Assembly: GCF_018918075.1 (NCBI RefSeq)
Contig: NZ_JAHLPW010000012.1
Coordinates: 1-64,000 of the forward strand
Length of the DNA stretch: 64,000 nt
Origin: Virgibacillus sp. MSJ-26
GTDB lineage: Bacteria > Bacillota > Bacilli > Bacillales > Amphibacillaceae
Direction of reading: 5' to 3'
The notes under the pieces were generated by a model. It worked only from the letters and a program-made list of their open reading frames with translations. It did no database searches and was not told the DNA's origin. Of this stretch, positions 44,299-53,082 are shown in pieces; the stretch's first letter is position 1; each line of letters opens with the position of its first letter. The position numbers were made by a program, and so were the translations under genes.

Positions 44299-45065
44299 GA
44301 ATTATTTTAATTCTACTACTGACTGGGTGTTCTAATATGAATGAACCGATTGATGCCCAGTCATCAGGTTGGTTTGACCATTATTTTGTTTACAACTTTT
44401 CAATAATCATTAAAGGACTTGCTTCATTTTTCAATGGTAGTTATGGATGGTCAATTATTCTAATTACATTAATCATTCGCTTAGCGATTATGCCGTTCAT
44501 GATTAAGCAAACTCGTAATAGTTTAGAAGTCCAAGATAAAATGAAAGTCATTAAACCAGAAATGGATGCCATCCAAAAGAAATATAAAGGTAAAAAAGAT
44601 CCTAAAGCACAATCTGAAATGCAGCAAGAGATGATGAAACTTTATCAAGAGCACAATTTTAATCCGTTAGCTTCATTCTCAGGGTGCTTGCCTATGCTGA
44701 TTCAAATGCCGATCCTAATTGCTTTTTATCATGCTATTCGAAGGACACCAGAAATTGCGGCGCATAATTTTCTTTGGTTTAATCTAGGACAAACTGATAT
44801 CATCTTAGCTCTAATTGCGATTACCGTTTATTTCATCCAATCACGAGTATCATTAATTGGACTTGACGAAGCACAACGAAAGCAAATGGCAGTTATGGGG
44901 ATTGTTTCTCCCGTGATGATTGGGTTAATGTCATTTAACTTCCCCGCAGCGTTACCTTTATATTGGGCTGTTGGTGGCTTGTTTATGATTTTCCAAACAT
45001 TGATTTCTAAAAAGATCTATTTATCACATAAAAAAGAACAAGAAGCGGAAAGTGTTAAAGCTTAA
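44250..45065 (+). CDS. yidC2: Membrane protein insertase YidC2 (OxaA2/YqjG-like)
   Basis: A 271-residue insertase that helps membrane proteins enter the bilayer. It begins with a lipoprotein signal (ILLLTGC, cysteine near residue 27), and about five membrane segments follow. The conserved arginine lies in LITLIIRLAIMP and a long cytoplasmic loop KMKVIKPEMDAIQKKYKGKK is present. The TTG start at 44250 is five bases after AGGAGGA. The upstream arrest peptide and stem-loop identify it as the inducible paralogue rather than SpoIIIJ. Confidence 0.93.
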   Translation: MEKQTVFTSLRKYSFLGIILILLLTGCSNMNEPIDAQSSGWFDHYFVYNFSIIIKGLASFFNGSYGWSIILITLIIRLAIMPFMIKQTRNSLEVQDKMKVIKPEMDAIQKKYKGKKDPKAQSEMQQEMMKLYQEHNFNPLASFSGCLPMLIQMPILIAFYHAIRRTPEIAAHNFLWFNLGQTDIILALIAITVYFIQSRVSLIGLDEAQRKQMAVMGIVSPVMIGLMSFNFPAALPLYWAVGGLFMIFQTLISKKIYLSHKKEQEAESVKA

Positions 45066-45076
45066 ATCTCAATATA

Positions 45077-45116
45077 AAAAAGCCATAGAGTGGGCATCCC
45101 CTCTCTATGGCTTTTT
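45077..45116 (+). terminator. Terminator of yidC2
   Basis: AAAAAGCCATAGAG pairs perfectly with CTCTATGGCTTTTT (45103-45116) over a 12-base loop. The remaining 220 bases to 45335 show no gene. Confidence 0.92.
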
Positions 45117-45335
45117 CTCTATTAATCTTATCAGCAAGTTGGGAAAAGAATTGAACTCACTTCTTATTATGGGTAGAACAGAAAGTAACAATAGTCAGTT
45201 ATACTATATTCGTAGCCGACTTAAATGTGAAGCAATCTGACAAAAAAGCCCCTGTCCAATCATAAAAAATAAGAGATTAGCAGTAGGCCCATTACAAATT
45301 TAATATTATTATTCCTGGCGAAAAGGGAGCATCGA

Positions 45336-46115
45336 TTACTTTTCAACCAACTTTGCTTGAATGACTAATCTGCCTTCATTTTGGTCTAATTCATAATCAC
45401 ACGTCGATAATGTAATGATTCGGTCATCTGGAGTAATATCGACGTCTGTTTTAAACTTTGATACATCTTGGATATCTTTAAGTAATTGTTCATATTCTGC
45501 TTCATTTGCAAAATCTGTCTCGATATAATTGAAATCTGTCAATGTATTATAAACAGCAAAGATTTCTGCTTCATAACTGTCATATAACGTATCAACCTCA
45601 AATGTTCGATGTTCATCAAAAAAGTCCTTATCTAAAAACTTAGTGAGGTGCTGAAACATCGATCCGTCTTTCATACGGTGACCGTAAACAACGGTATTCA
45701 ACTCGTCTATTCCCACATCATTACGATAATCTAAAAAGATACTCCCCGCACGGGACTCATTGTTATTATAATTCTTAGTTAGATAGGTTTGATTATTGCT
45801 TGATTGCAAGATTGGATAATCAATTTGTGTTCCGTCAATGGTGATCCAGCCAACAACATCTGGATTATGTTTAAGTAGTTCTTCAAATCCTGGACGGATG
45901 GTCTTGGACCCATCATCTCCTTCTTGTTGAGTACCTTCCTCTGCTGATACGGCATTATAAAATGTGTCTTGGACATTGCTCATCATTTTTCTATTTTGAT
46001 AATAATCCATAAATATATCAAACAAACCATGTGCAGCAAAAGCGAACACACCTATACAAATGATGGTAACCAGTTTTGAAAACATTTTTTTGGTTGATTT
46101 ACGTTTATCTTTCAT
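45336..46115 (-). CDS. srtB: Class B sortase
   Basis: A 259-residue transpeptidase that fixes NPxTG-type heme proteins to peptidoglycan. An N-terminal membrane anchor (about 12-32) precedes the sortase domain. Catalytic His is in VVYGHRM, Cys in ITLSTCDYE and Arg in EGRLVIQAK. It closes the Isd-type operon whose two NEAT proteins carry NPPTG and NPKTG signals, so they are the likely substrates. ATG 46115 follows GGGGGAG by seven bases; the longer frame has no signal anchor at its start. Confidence 0.92.
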   Translation of the reverse strand: MKDKRKSTKKMFSKLVTIICIGVFAFAAHGLFDIFMDYYQNRKMMSNVQDTFYNAVSAEEGTQQEGDDGSKTIRPGFEELLKHNPDVVGWITIDGTQIDYPILQSSNNQTYLTKNYNNNESRAGSIFLDYRNDVGIDELNTVVYGHRMKDGSMFQHLTKFLDKDFFDEHRTFEVDTLYDSYEAEIFAVYNTLTDFNYIETDFANEAEYEQLLKDIQDVSKFKTDVDITPDDRIITLSTCDYELDQNEGRLVIQAKLVEK

Positions 46116-46164
46116 CGTTATACTCCCCCGAACTTTCACCGTAAAAATATTAACTCTTTTGAAA

Positions 46165-46935
46165 TTAAATCCCTGTTGGGACAATATATGTGCCTAAGCT
46201 ATCATCTCTTTTAACAACGACATGAACACCATAGACATCATAAATTAATCGCTCAGTGATAATTTCCTTTGGATTTCCTTTTTGAATAATTTCACCTTGT
46301 TTCATGGCAATGATAGTATCACTGTACTGAATTGCTTGATTGATATCATGAAGAACCATACCAATCGTCAAGTTATGCTCTTCATTTAGTTTCTTCACAA
46401 GTTCTAAAATTTCATATTGGAAATAGATATCCAAATTAGATGTAGGTTCATCTAAAAATAAATAAGGTGTATCTTGAGCAAGAACCATAGCAATCCATAC
46501 TCTCTGCTGTTGTCCCCCTGACAAAGTATCAATCGGCATGTCACGTTTTTCATATATCCCTGTTGCGTGAAGTGCCCAATCTATCATCTCTTGATCTTTT
46601 TCTGAAAGGGGAGAAAACGTTCCCTTGTATGGTAATCTACCATATTCCACTAGCTTTTCAACCGTCATATCTGAAGGAGCTGAGTTCTGTTGGTGTACGA
46701 CACCCAACGTTTGAGCAAGTTCTTTTGGCTTATATTCATTAATACCTTTTCCTTCAAGTAGGATTTTCCCTTGTTGGGGTTGGTTGTTGTTTGTCATGAC
46801 ACTGAGTAGCGTTGATTTCCCAGAACCATTCGGTCCGATAATGGTCGTTATCTCGCCTTTCTTAATGTCCGTATCTATGTTATGAAGTCTTGTAATTTTA
46901 TCTTGATAGGCAAAAGTTATGTTTTTAATTTCCAT
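46165..46935 (-). CDS. Heme ABC transporter ATPase
   Basis: A 256-residue FepC-type ATPase with Walker A GPNGSGKST, signature DTLSGGQQQRVWIAMVLAQ, Walker B YLFLDEPTSNLD and LHDINQA. It powers the heme permease, whose frame it overlaps by 11 bases. ATG 46935 starts at MEIKNITFAYQ, as in related ATPases; the ribosome-binding site (GAGTGAT) is weak. Confidence 0.87.
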   Translation of the reverse strand: MEIKNITFAYQDKITRLHNIDTDIKKGEITTIIGPNGSGKSTLLSVMTNNNQPQQGKILLEGKGINEYKPKELAQTLGVVHQQNSAPSDMTVEKLVEYGRLPYKGTFSPLSEKDQEMIDWALHATGIYEKRDMPIDTLSGGQQQRVWIAMVLAQDTPYLFLDEPTSNLDIYFQYEILELVKKLNEEHNLTIGMVLHDINQAIQYSDTIIAMKQGEIIQKGNPKEIITERLIYDVYGVHVVVKRDDSLGTYIVPTGI

Positions 46936-47908
46936 AAATACGATCACTCTTTCTAAGCAAGAAGATTAAGAATGGACCACCAATGACAGCCATGATAATC
47001 GAAGCTGGGATTTCAATCGGTGCTATAATCGTTCTTCCTAACGTGTCAGCCACAACGATTAACAAAGCCCCTGCCATAGCTGAAAAAGGAATAAGTACCT
47101 TATGATCTGTTCCTACCAGAGACCTTCCAATATGTGGAATCAATAGGCCAACAAACGTAAACATACCAGCAATGGCTGTAGCAATTGAGGCAAGCAAAAC
47201 AGCAACAATTGAAATCACAAATCTTGCTCGATTAACATTAAATCCTAAGTTTTTTAATGTTTTATCTCTAAGTGACAAATGATTACACCAAGCAAAAAGG
47301 AGAAAACTCGCTATCAAACCGATGGAACCATATAGAACCATAATTTCAACGTCATCCCAAGTCTTCATCGACAGCGTTGACGTCGTAACAGAAATATTAG
47401 ACATCATACTACTCGCTGCTTGCGCACTCATCAACTCACTTAATCCTGTGAACACCGCGTTAATCGCCACCCCGATGAGTATCATCCGTAAAGGGTCTAA
47501 TCCAGATTTCCATGAAAAAAGATAGACGAGTAAAAAGGCAAGTGCCCCTCCGAGAAAAGCGAATAACGGACTAAAGAAAAATAACGTCGGGAATAGAGTC
47601 ACCATTAAGATTGTAAAAAAGCCCGCTCCAGAAGAAACTCCAATAATTCCAGGTTCAGCTAATGGATTACGCATAACCGCCTGAAGCAAAACACCTGAAA
47701 CAGATAAAGCAGCACCTGCAAATAAGGAAATGATAATCCGTGGAAAACGTAAATCTTGGATAATTGCAACATTTTCATCCGCTCCAGAAAATAATCCCTT
47801 TATCATTTCAAAAGCTGAAATTTCAATGCTGCCTGTAATAGCTGAATATATGGTAACTACCGGAAGTAGAATAATAATTGCTATGAAGCTAATGACCTTT
47901 TTGTTCAT
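46925..47908 (-). CDS. isdF: Heme ABC transporter permease, IsdF-like
   Basis: A 327-residue FecCD-family permease with about nine membrane segments. MRNPLAEPGIIGVSSGAG and FVGLLIPHIGRSLVG are family signatures. It is encoded between the heme-binding lipoprotein and the ATPase in an Isd-type operon, so heme is the probable cargo. Confidence 0.87.
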   Translation of the reverse strand: MNKKVISFIAIIILLPVVTIYSAITGSIEISAFEMIKGLFSGADENVAIIQDLRFPRIIISLFAGAALSVSGVLLQAVMRNPLAEPGIIGVSSGAGFFTILMVTLFPTLFFFSPLFAFLGGALAFLLVYLFSWKSGLDPLRMILIGVAINAVFTGLSELMSAQAASSMMSNISVTTSTLSMKTWDDVEIMVLYGSIGLIASFLLFAWCNHLSLRDKTLKNLGFNVNRARFVISIVAVLLASIATAIAGMFTFVGLLIPHIGRSLVGTDHKVLIPFSAMAGALLIVVADTLGRTIIAPIEIPASIIMAVIGGPFLIFLLRKSDRIYGN

Positions 47909-47935
47909 GTTAAAACCTCTTTACCAATATCTGTT

Positions 47936-48877
47936 TTATTCATTCTCTTTAGGGTAGAGCATGTCGACTAGTTCATCGAGCGCTTCTGGGGCTGCTAGAT
48001 TAGCCGTCGTGCCAAATCTGGTTTCCTCTAAATCGTAGACACGATTATCTTGTACTGCTTTAAAGTGTTGCCAAATGTCGTTTTCCTTAAATTCTTTATC
48101 AAACATTTCCACCACTTCATCTGGCATGCCGTGAGCGGCCCGTAAAATGATATCTGGATTTGATTGTTGTAAGTGTTCTGTGTTTGAGGAGATATATTCG
48201 ACGTCTTCTCCCTGAATGACATTTTCGCCACCAGCGCGTTTGACAAGATCACCGATATAGGAGTTTTCTGTTGCTACTAAGTAACTGCCAGGAACACCTA
48301 ATAAAATAAGAACAGAAGGCGAATCTTTCCCTTCGACTTCTTTTTCTAGTTCAGACAGCTGTTGATCGTAACTATTGACAAGTTCCTCTGCTTGTTCGGT
48401 GCGATCATATTTTTCACCAAGGTCAAGAATAGCATCGTACATGCCTTCAACACTTTCAAGATCAATAAAAGAAACAGGTGTATCTGTTTTTTCAAATGTA
48501 TCTTCTAAATCCGCTTCCAACGTGGTTACAGATAAGACATCTGTCGGTTTGAGAGATTTAATGATTTCCATATCAGGATCCATAGCCATCCCTACTTCTG
48601 TAGCGTCAGCATAGCGTTCGGGAAGGTCTTTGTAGCTAGTTGGTACACCAACTAAATCTAATTCTAATTTATCCATGATTTCCACCAAAGCCACTGTGGT
48701 AGCGATAATGTCACCGTCAGTTTCTTTAACATCTTCAGAGGTTGTTTTTTCTTCCTCATTGCTTGCTTCATCATTCGCTTGATCTTCTGCTGCACTTGAA
48801 TTATCGTCTGATCCACATCCAGCAAATAAAAGTAGACCAAAAAGAATAATCATCAATAATGATAATTTATTTTTCAT
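47936..48877 (-). CDS. isdE: Heme-binding lipoprotein, IsdE-like
   Basis: A 313-residue class III binding protein. Lipobox LFAGC lies near residue 21. The segments TEVGMAMDPDMEIIK and ILRAAHGMPDE hold a Met and a His where S. aureus IsdE uses Met and His to hold heme. It would take heme from wall-bound NEAT proteins and pass it to the permease. A 14-bp hairpin separates it from the NEAT gene upstream, perhaps reducing transcription. Confidence 0.87.
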   Translation of the reverse strand: MKNKLSLLMIILFGLLLFAGCGSDDNSSAAEDQANDEASNEEEKTTSEDVKETDGDIIATTVALVEIMDKLELDLVGVPTSYKDLPERYADATEVGMAMDPDMEIIKSLKPTDVLSVTTLEADLEDTFEKTDTPVSFIDLESVEGMYDAILDLGEKYDRTEQAEELVNSYDQQLSELEKEVEGKDSPSVLILLGVPGSYLVATENSYIGDLVKRAGGENVIQGEDVEYISSNTEHLQQSNPDIILRAAHGMPDEVVEMFDKEFKENDIWQHFKAVQDNRVYDLEETRFGTTANLAAPEALDELVDMLYPKENE

Positions 48878-48941
48878 GTTGCTTTCACCTCTTTTTGAGA
48901 TAGGACATGCCCCTATATAATTACCACATAAACATTAAACA

Positions 48942-48972
48942 GAGTCTTACAGTTTAATAAACTGTAAGACTC
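48942..48972 (-). terminator. Hairpin inside the Isd operon
   Basis: GAGTCTTACAGTTT (48942-48955) pairs perfectly with its complement at 48959-48972, with a 3-base loop. On the minus strand the tail is only TGTTTAATGTTT, so partial termination is likely. Confidence 0.75.
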
Positions 48973-49002
48973 CCTTGCTCTTGATGTTCTTTTATAAAAC
49001 TA

Positions 49003-50766
49003 TTAGATGAAACGGCGTCTTAATTTGGCTACTAAAGGTAGTGCCGAACCTAAAAGTAAGAGTGTGTATAGAAGAATACCACTTGTGTCTCCTGTTTTAG
49101 GGTTCTGTGCTTTATTACCATTGGAGCCATTTGATCCGTTATCATCATTGGAACCGAATTCTGGTTTTTTAGGAGTTTTGTCATTCTCATCACCTTTTGA
49201 ACCTAATTGATCCCCGTTACCCGTACCTTTGACTGTTGGACCATTTTCATTGTCTGAAGCTACTAATTTTGAGTTTCCTACGTCGATTTCTTTCATACTA
49301 TCTTTATCAAAAACTAGAATAGCAGCATGATCTTCATCATAACCAGGGAAGCCCGGAATCGCACCTGCTGGAACCTTAACATGCATGTCTAATAGCATAT
49401 CAGATAAGTTATCATTTACTCTAAGCTGAACAACAATAGATCCGTCGTCATTTTTCTCAACGATAACAGCATTACCGTATTTATTGCTTAACTCACTAAT
49501 CATATCGCCATTCATAATTGTCATCTGTAAATATGTCTTACCGTCTTTTTCAAATAATTTTGCTGGTTTCTTAAAGAACTCATCTGATATAGATGGCTTA
49601 TTACCGTCTTCGTGCATAATGGTATAGTTAATTTCATAGGCTTTGTCTGGAACAAGCTGATCGGATTTCTTCTCTTGCTTTGTTCCTTTGTTATCTTTGT
49701 TTTGATCTGATTCTTGCTTACCGTTATCCTTTTCATCAGATTTATCTCCATCTTTATTCTTATCAGAATCCTTATCAGCGTCTTGCTCTGCATCTATACC
49801 AGGCTTTAACGATTTTTTAGATTTTTCTACAGAATCCTTATCAAATGAAATACGAAATTCTGCATTACCTTTAAAGACATCACCCTGAAATGGTGCTTGA
49901 TATTCAACATAAGCGTTTATAATTGAGTCTAATTGATCTAACTCGAATGTTTCGTGACGTTTTTTCCCATCCACGACCTTGTTCACAGCATTTTTACCTT
50001 CAACTTGCATCTTTGTTACAGTTTCATCTTCACTAATTGTGATGGTTGCAAGGACTTTTCCGTCTTTTACTTCAAGGAATACTGGTGACTCGAGATAACT
50101 CGCCATTGATGATTTATCATCATTATCATCTCGTAAATAAGAAGTATCGATTGTGTAATAACCTTTGTCTAGTTTAATTACAGAATCATCAGAGTCCTGT
50201 TCAGGTTCTTCCTCAGGTTCCGTTCCTTCTTCAGAGTCATTATTTCCTTTATCGTTATCTTCTTCTACACCATCTGTGTCATCATCTTCCGGTTCAGTTG
50301 CTTCCTCTTCTTTGACTGGAAGGTCATCTAAACCTTCTAGGATAAATCTAAAGGGAACATCATGATCCAAGCCGATTGAAGGAACTTCATATTGAACTTG
50401 TGCGTTTAATTCTGACTTCAGATTAGTTAATTCATAAGTCATGTCTTTAGCGTCTTGGCCTTCATTCACTACAGGCTCTTGCCCTTCTACTTGGAGACCT
50501 GTGATTTCAGCCCCGTCAGTTTTCGGTACTGTTATTGTCAATTGCGCTTTTCCATCTTTAATAGAAAGCACTGCTTCTTCATTAATAAATCCTGCAGCTC
50601 CTGATGCTTCATCTTTATCTTCATGCATTGCTTTTGCTGTTATGCCATAATCGCCATCTTCAATATCGTCAATATTTTTACCATCCGCTAAAACCATATT
50701 ACCGCTGAATGGCAATGTGAAGAAAGCAATCGTTAAGGTTAATAATATAGATAAAAATTTCTTCAT
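49003..50766 (-). CDS. Cell-wall anchored protein with three NEAT domains
   Basis: 587 residues. A signal peptide (1-27) is followed by NEAT-like domains near 35-150, 195-315 and 370-495, separated by acidic D/E/K/Q-rich linkers. NPKTG (near 553), a membrane segment and a KLRRRF tail form the sorting signal. Only the third domain has a plausible heme tyrosine (GYDEDHAAILVFD); the first two lack it (GLDHDVPFRF and VFKGNAEFRI), so they may bind hemoprotein or serve as spacers. Probably sorted by the sortase B at the operon end. Confidence 0.88.
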   Translation of the reverse strand: MKKFLSILLTLTIAFFTLPFSGNMVLADGKNIDDIEDGDYGITAKAMHEDKDEASGAAGFINEEAVLSIKDGKAQLTITVPKTDGAEITGLQVEGQEPVVNEGQDAKDMTYELTNLKSELNAQVQYEVPSIGLDHDVPFRFILEGLDDLPVKEEEATEPEDDDTDGVEEDNDKGNNDSEEGTEPEEEPEQDSDDSVIKLDKGYYTIDTSYLRDDNDDKSSMASYLESPVFLEVKDGKVLATITISEDETVTKMQVEGKNAVNKVVDGKKRHETFELDQLDSIINAYVEYQAPFQGDVFKGNAEFRISFDKDSVEKSKKSLKPGIDAEQDADKDSDKNKDGDKSDEKDNGKQESDQNKDNKGTKQEKKSDQLVPDKAYEINYTIMHEDGNKPSISDEFFKKPAKLFEKDGKTYLQMTIMNGDMISELSNKYGNAVIVEKNDDGSIVVQLRVNDNLSDMLLDMHVKVPAGAIPGFPGYDEDHAAILVFDKDSMKEIDVGNSKLVASDNENGPTVKGTGNGDQLGSKGDENDKTPKKPEFGSNDDNGSNGSNGNKAQNPKTGDTSGILLYTLLLLGSALPLVAKLRRRFI

Positions 50767-50793
50767 TAAAGTCTTCTCTCCTTTAACAATGAT

Positions 50794-51420
50794 TTAGTTT
50801 TTTGCTGGGCGTAATTTTCTTGCAGCAACTAAAGCTACAACTGAGCCAACAAGTAAAATAGTGTACATGACAATTGGTGTACTGTCTCCTGTTGGTGGAT
50901 TTTCTTCAGCTTTGTTAGATCCTGCTGCTGGTGTAGCATTATCTTCGTCTGAAGAATCTTCTTTAGATGCAGTTGACCCAGCTTGATCTAAACCACTGAC
51001 ATCAAAAACGGCACGTGCTGTGTGAGTTGTGTCATACAAATCAGGAACTTTGATATGCATTTCCATACTGACTGGTTGTGAAAAATCACCATCGACATTG
51101 AATTTAACAGTTCTTGTGTCGCCATTATCACTTACAACATCAACTGGCCCGTTTGGTGCACTTAGTGATTTAATCATGTCCGCTCCCGTTACTGTCAATT
51201 GAATAGTTTTAACTCCATTCTCAACCGTTAACGTAGCTGGTTTAGAAAAATAACCGTCAGCAATAGAAGTGTTGTCACTTCCTGCTTCTTTCATTTCATA
51301 ATTGACCTCATATGTACCATCCGCAATGTCGGCAAAAATGGGTTCCTGAGGCAAGATAAATAATGAGAGCGTTAATACCATAGCTGTTAAAGCTATGAAA
51401 GATGAAAATCTTTTAGCCAT
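50794..51420 (-). CDS. isdC: IsdC-like wall-anchored NEAT protein
   Basis: 208 residues: signal peptide 1-31, one NEAT domain (about 32-150), a short linker, NPPTG sorting motif, membrane segment and basic tail. The lip segment NTSIADGYFSKPATL and the beta-hairpin VPDLYDTTHTARAVFD are typical. It is the first gene of the operon, as isdC is in B. anthracis. The second Tyr of the YxxxY heme motif is replaced by His (YDTTH). AGGAGG lies eight bases before ATG. Confidence 0.88.
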   Translation of the reverse strand: MAKRFSSFIALTAMVLTLSLFILPQEPIFADIADGTYEVNYEMKEAGSDNTSIADGYFSKPATLTVENGVKTIQLTVTGADMIKSLSAPNGPVDVVSDNGDTRTVKFNVDGDFSQPVSMEMHIKVPDLYDTTHTARAVFDVSGLDQAGSTASKEDSSDEDNATPAAGSNKAEENPPTGDSTPIVMYTILLVGSVVALVAARKLRPAKN

Positions 51421-52187
51421 TCCTTCTTCCTCCTTATAAAAATAAAAATGTCTTTATGGATAGAGATTTTAAAAGTTATCTAGCTTCAAGGTATTAATGG
51501 TATACTGGTAGATTCATATGTGCCCAGCATCCATGATCAAGCTGTTGAAGACTTACTCTTGTTTGAATAGTTATGTATCAACTACCGTAACCTTGTTTAA
51601 TATTTTATTAAATTGAGCTAACCAACTTTTAATCCCCTTATTTCACACTATATTAAAGATACCAACAAACCATACATATAACAATGAACGGAAGATGAAT
51701 AAAATGTGACTAATTATTGTCATAAATGTGTCTAAATTGTGAAATGTAAAGAAGTAACTTTTAAAAAATACACAAAAAAGATGTAGCCACAAGGTTTTCA
51801 AGCTACACCTAAAATAATTAATTTTTTAAAATTGTGTCATTCTATATGAACAATATGAACGAAGAATTCATATTATTGGCTGTCAAAATATAATCAAGCT
51901 TTTCTTTTTGAGCTTCCGAATTAATCTGGGAATATTTTAAATTTATAGATACGCTCCTGACACCATTCTTCCACAAATGGATACCTGCCCGTGATTAAAA
52001 GACTCTGCTCTCTCACTTTCTATCTAAACCTTATTTTCCCACATTCCAAGCACTTTTTATCTGGCTCATGAAATATGGCGGCTTTCTGACAACTCGTTGA
52101 AAACAACCCATTTTGTGACGGATGTTACATCTTTTGCAGCGTGCCATCGTTTACATTGAAGATAGTACATGAAAGAGGTGAGATTGA
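51421..52187. other. Divergent promoter region between Isd and molybdoenzyme operons
   Basis: 767 bases without a gene. A near-palindrome TGACTAATTATTGTCA (51707-51722) and an Fnr-type site (52114-52129) are the only signals noticed. No repeat family is present. The remainder is AT-rich with no credible reading frame. Confidence 0.6.
52114..52129 (+). promoter_or_regulatory. Fnr-type binding site
   Basis: TGTGACGGATGTTACA matches the TGTGA-N6-TCACA consensus with one mismatch. A -10-like TACATT at 52152-52157 puts the probable start site near 52163, so the site is centred about 41.5 bases upstream, the class II activator position. Confidence 0.68.
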
Positions 52188-53069
52188 ATGCTCAAACAAA
52201 TGCTTGAAAAAGATTGGAATGAGCTGGCAGATCAACGTCTTCCCAACCCGGACGACGAACTTAAAAATTCACCTTACGACTCTGTCTTAGGTAAAAACAT
52301 GGCTGATGATGCTCGTAAGGTTGTCGGTGGAAAACTGAATATCAAAGATTTCCATAAAAAATATTACTCGTCATTAGTGGGTGAATTTGGAGACGTTGTT
52401 GCGGAAGCAGCCCCTGAAGAAGATGGTAAAGATCAGCCTGTTAAATGGGGGATGGTAATTGATCTCCAGAAATGTGTTGGGTGTGACTCGTGTACGGTTG
52501 CTTGTAAAGCAGAAAACCGCACACCCCCAGGAATTTCTTATAACGTTGTCTTAGAAAAAGAAATTGGTAACTTCCCACATTTAGCTAAGGTCAACTTACC
52601 AATGCCTTGTATGCATTGTGACAATCCTCCATGTGTTCAAGTTTGTCCTGTAAGAGCAACGTTCAAACTTGATAATGGCATCGTAACAATTGATAACGAT
52701 CGTTGTATTGGATGTAGATATTGTATCGTTGCCTGCCCATACGGAGCACGTTCTTATGACTTTGGAGAAACTTATGAAGATGAAATGCTTGGTTTTAATG
52801 ATGTTACAAGTCCTGAATATGGAATTGAACGCGGGGAACGTGGTACACGAAAAACACCAATTGGAACAGTTAGAAAATGTAACTTCTGCCTGCATAGACT
52901 TGAACGTGGTGAAGAACCAGCATGTGTTGAAACTTGTATTGGAGACGCAAGATTTTTTGGTAACTTAAACGATCCAAACAGTACAGTTTCTAAATTAGCC
53001 AGCAGTCCACGTGCATTTACTCTAAAAAGTGAACTTGGCGCTGGACCAAACGTTATTTACTTAAAATAA
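52188..53069 (+). CDS. Four-cluster Fe-S subunit of a molybdoenzyme
   Basis: A 293-residue electron-transfer subunit of the DmsB/TtrB/SrdB type. Sixteen cysteines form four groups: CVGCDSCTVAC, CMHCDNPPCVQVC, CIGCRYCIVAC and CNFC...CVETC, fitting four cubane clusters. The unusual 85-residue N-terminal extension is helical and has no signal. AGAGGTGA precedes ATG. It is first in the operon, followed 13 bases later by the membrane anchor. Confidence 0.9.
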   Translation: MLKQMLEKDWNELADQRLPNPDDELKNSPYDSVLGKNMADDARKVVGGKLNIKDFHKKYYSSLVGEFGDVVAEAAPEEDGKDQPVKWGMVIDLQKCVGCDSCTVACKAENRTPPGISYNVVLEKEIGNFPHLAKVNLPMPCMHCDNPPCVQVCPVRATFKLDNGIVTIDNDRCIGCRYCIVACPYGARSYDFGETYEDEMLGFNDVTSPEYGIERGERGTRKTPIGTVRKCNFCLHRLERGEEPACVETCIGDARFFGNLNDPNSTVSKLASSPRAFTLKSELGAGPNVIYLK

Positions 53070-53082
53070 AGGTGGTGTAAAT

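Noticed and set aside
45052-45240. 62-residue frame after yidC2
   Set aside because: It runs through the yidC2 terminator and has no ribosome-binding site of its own; the C-terminal YYIRSRLKCEAI hints at a transposase scrap but is too little to call.
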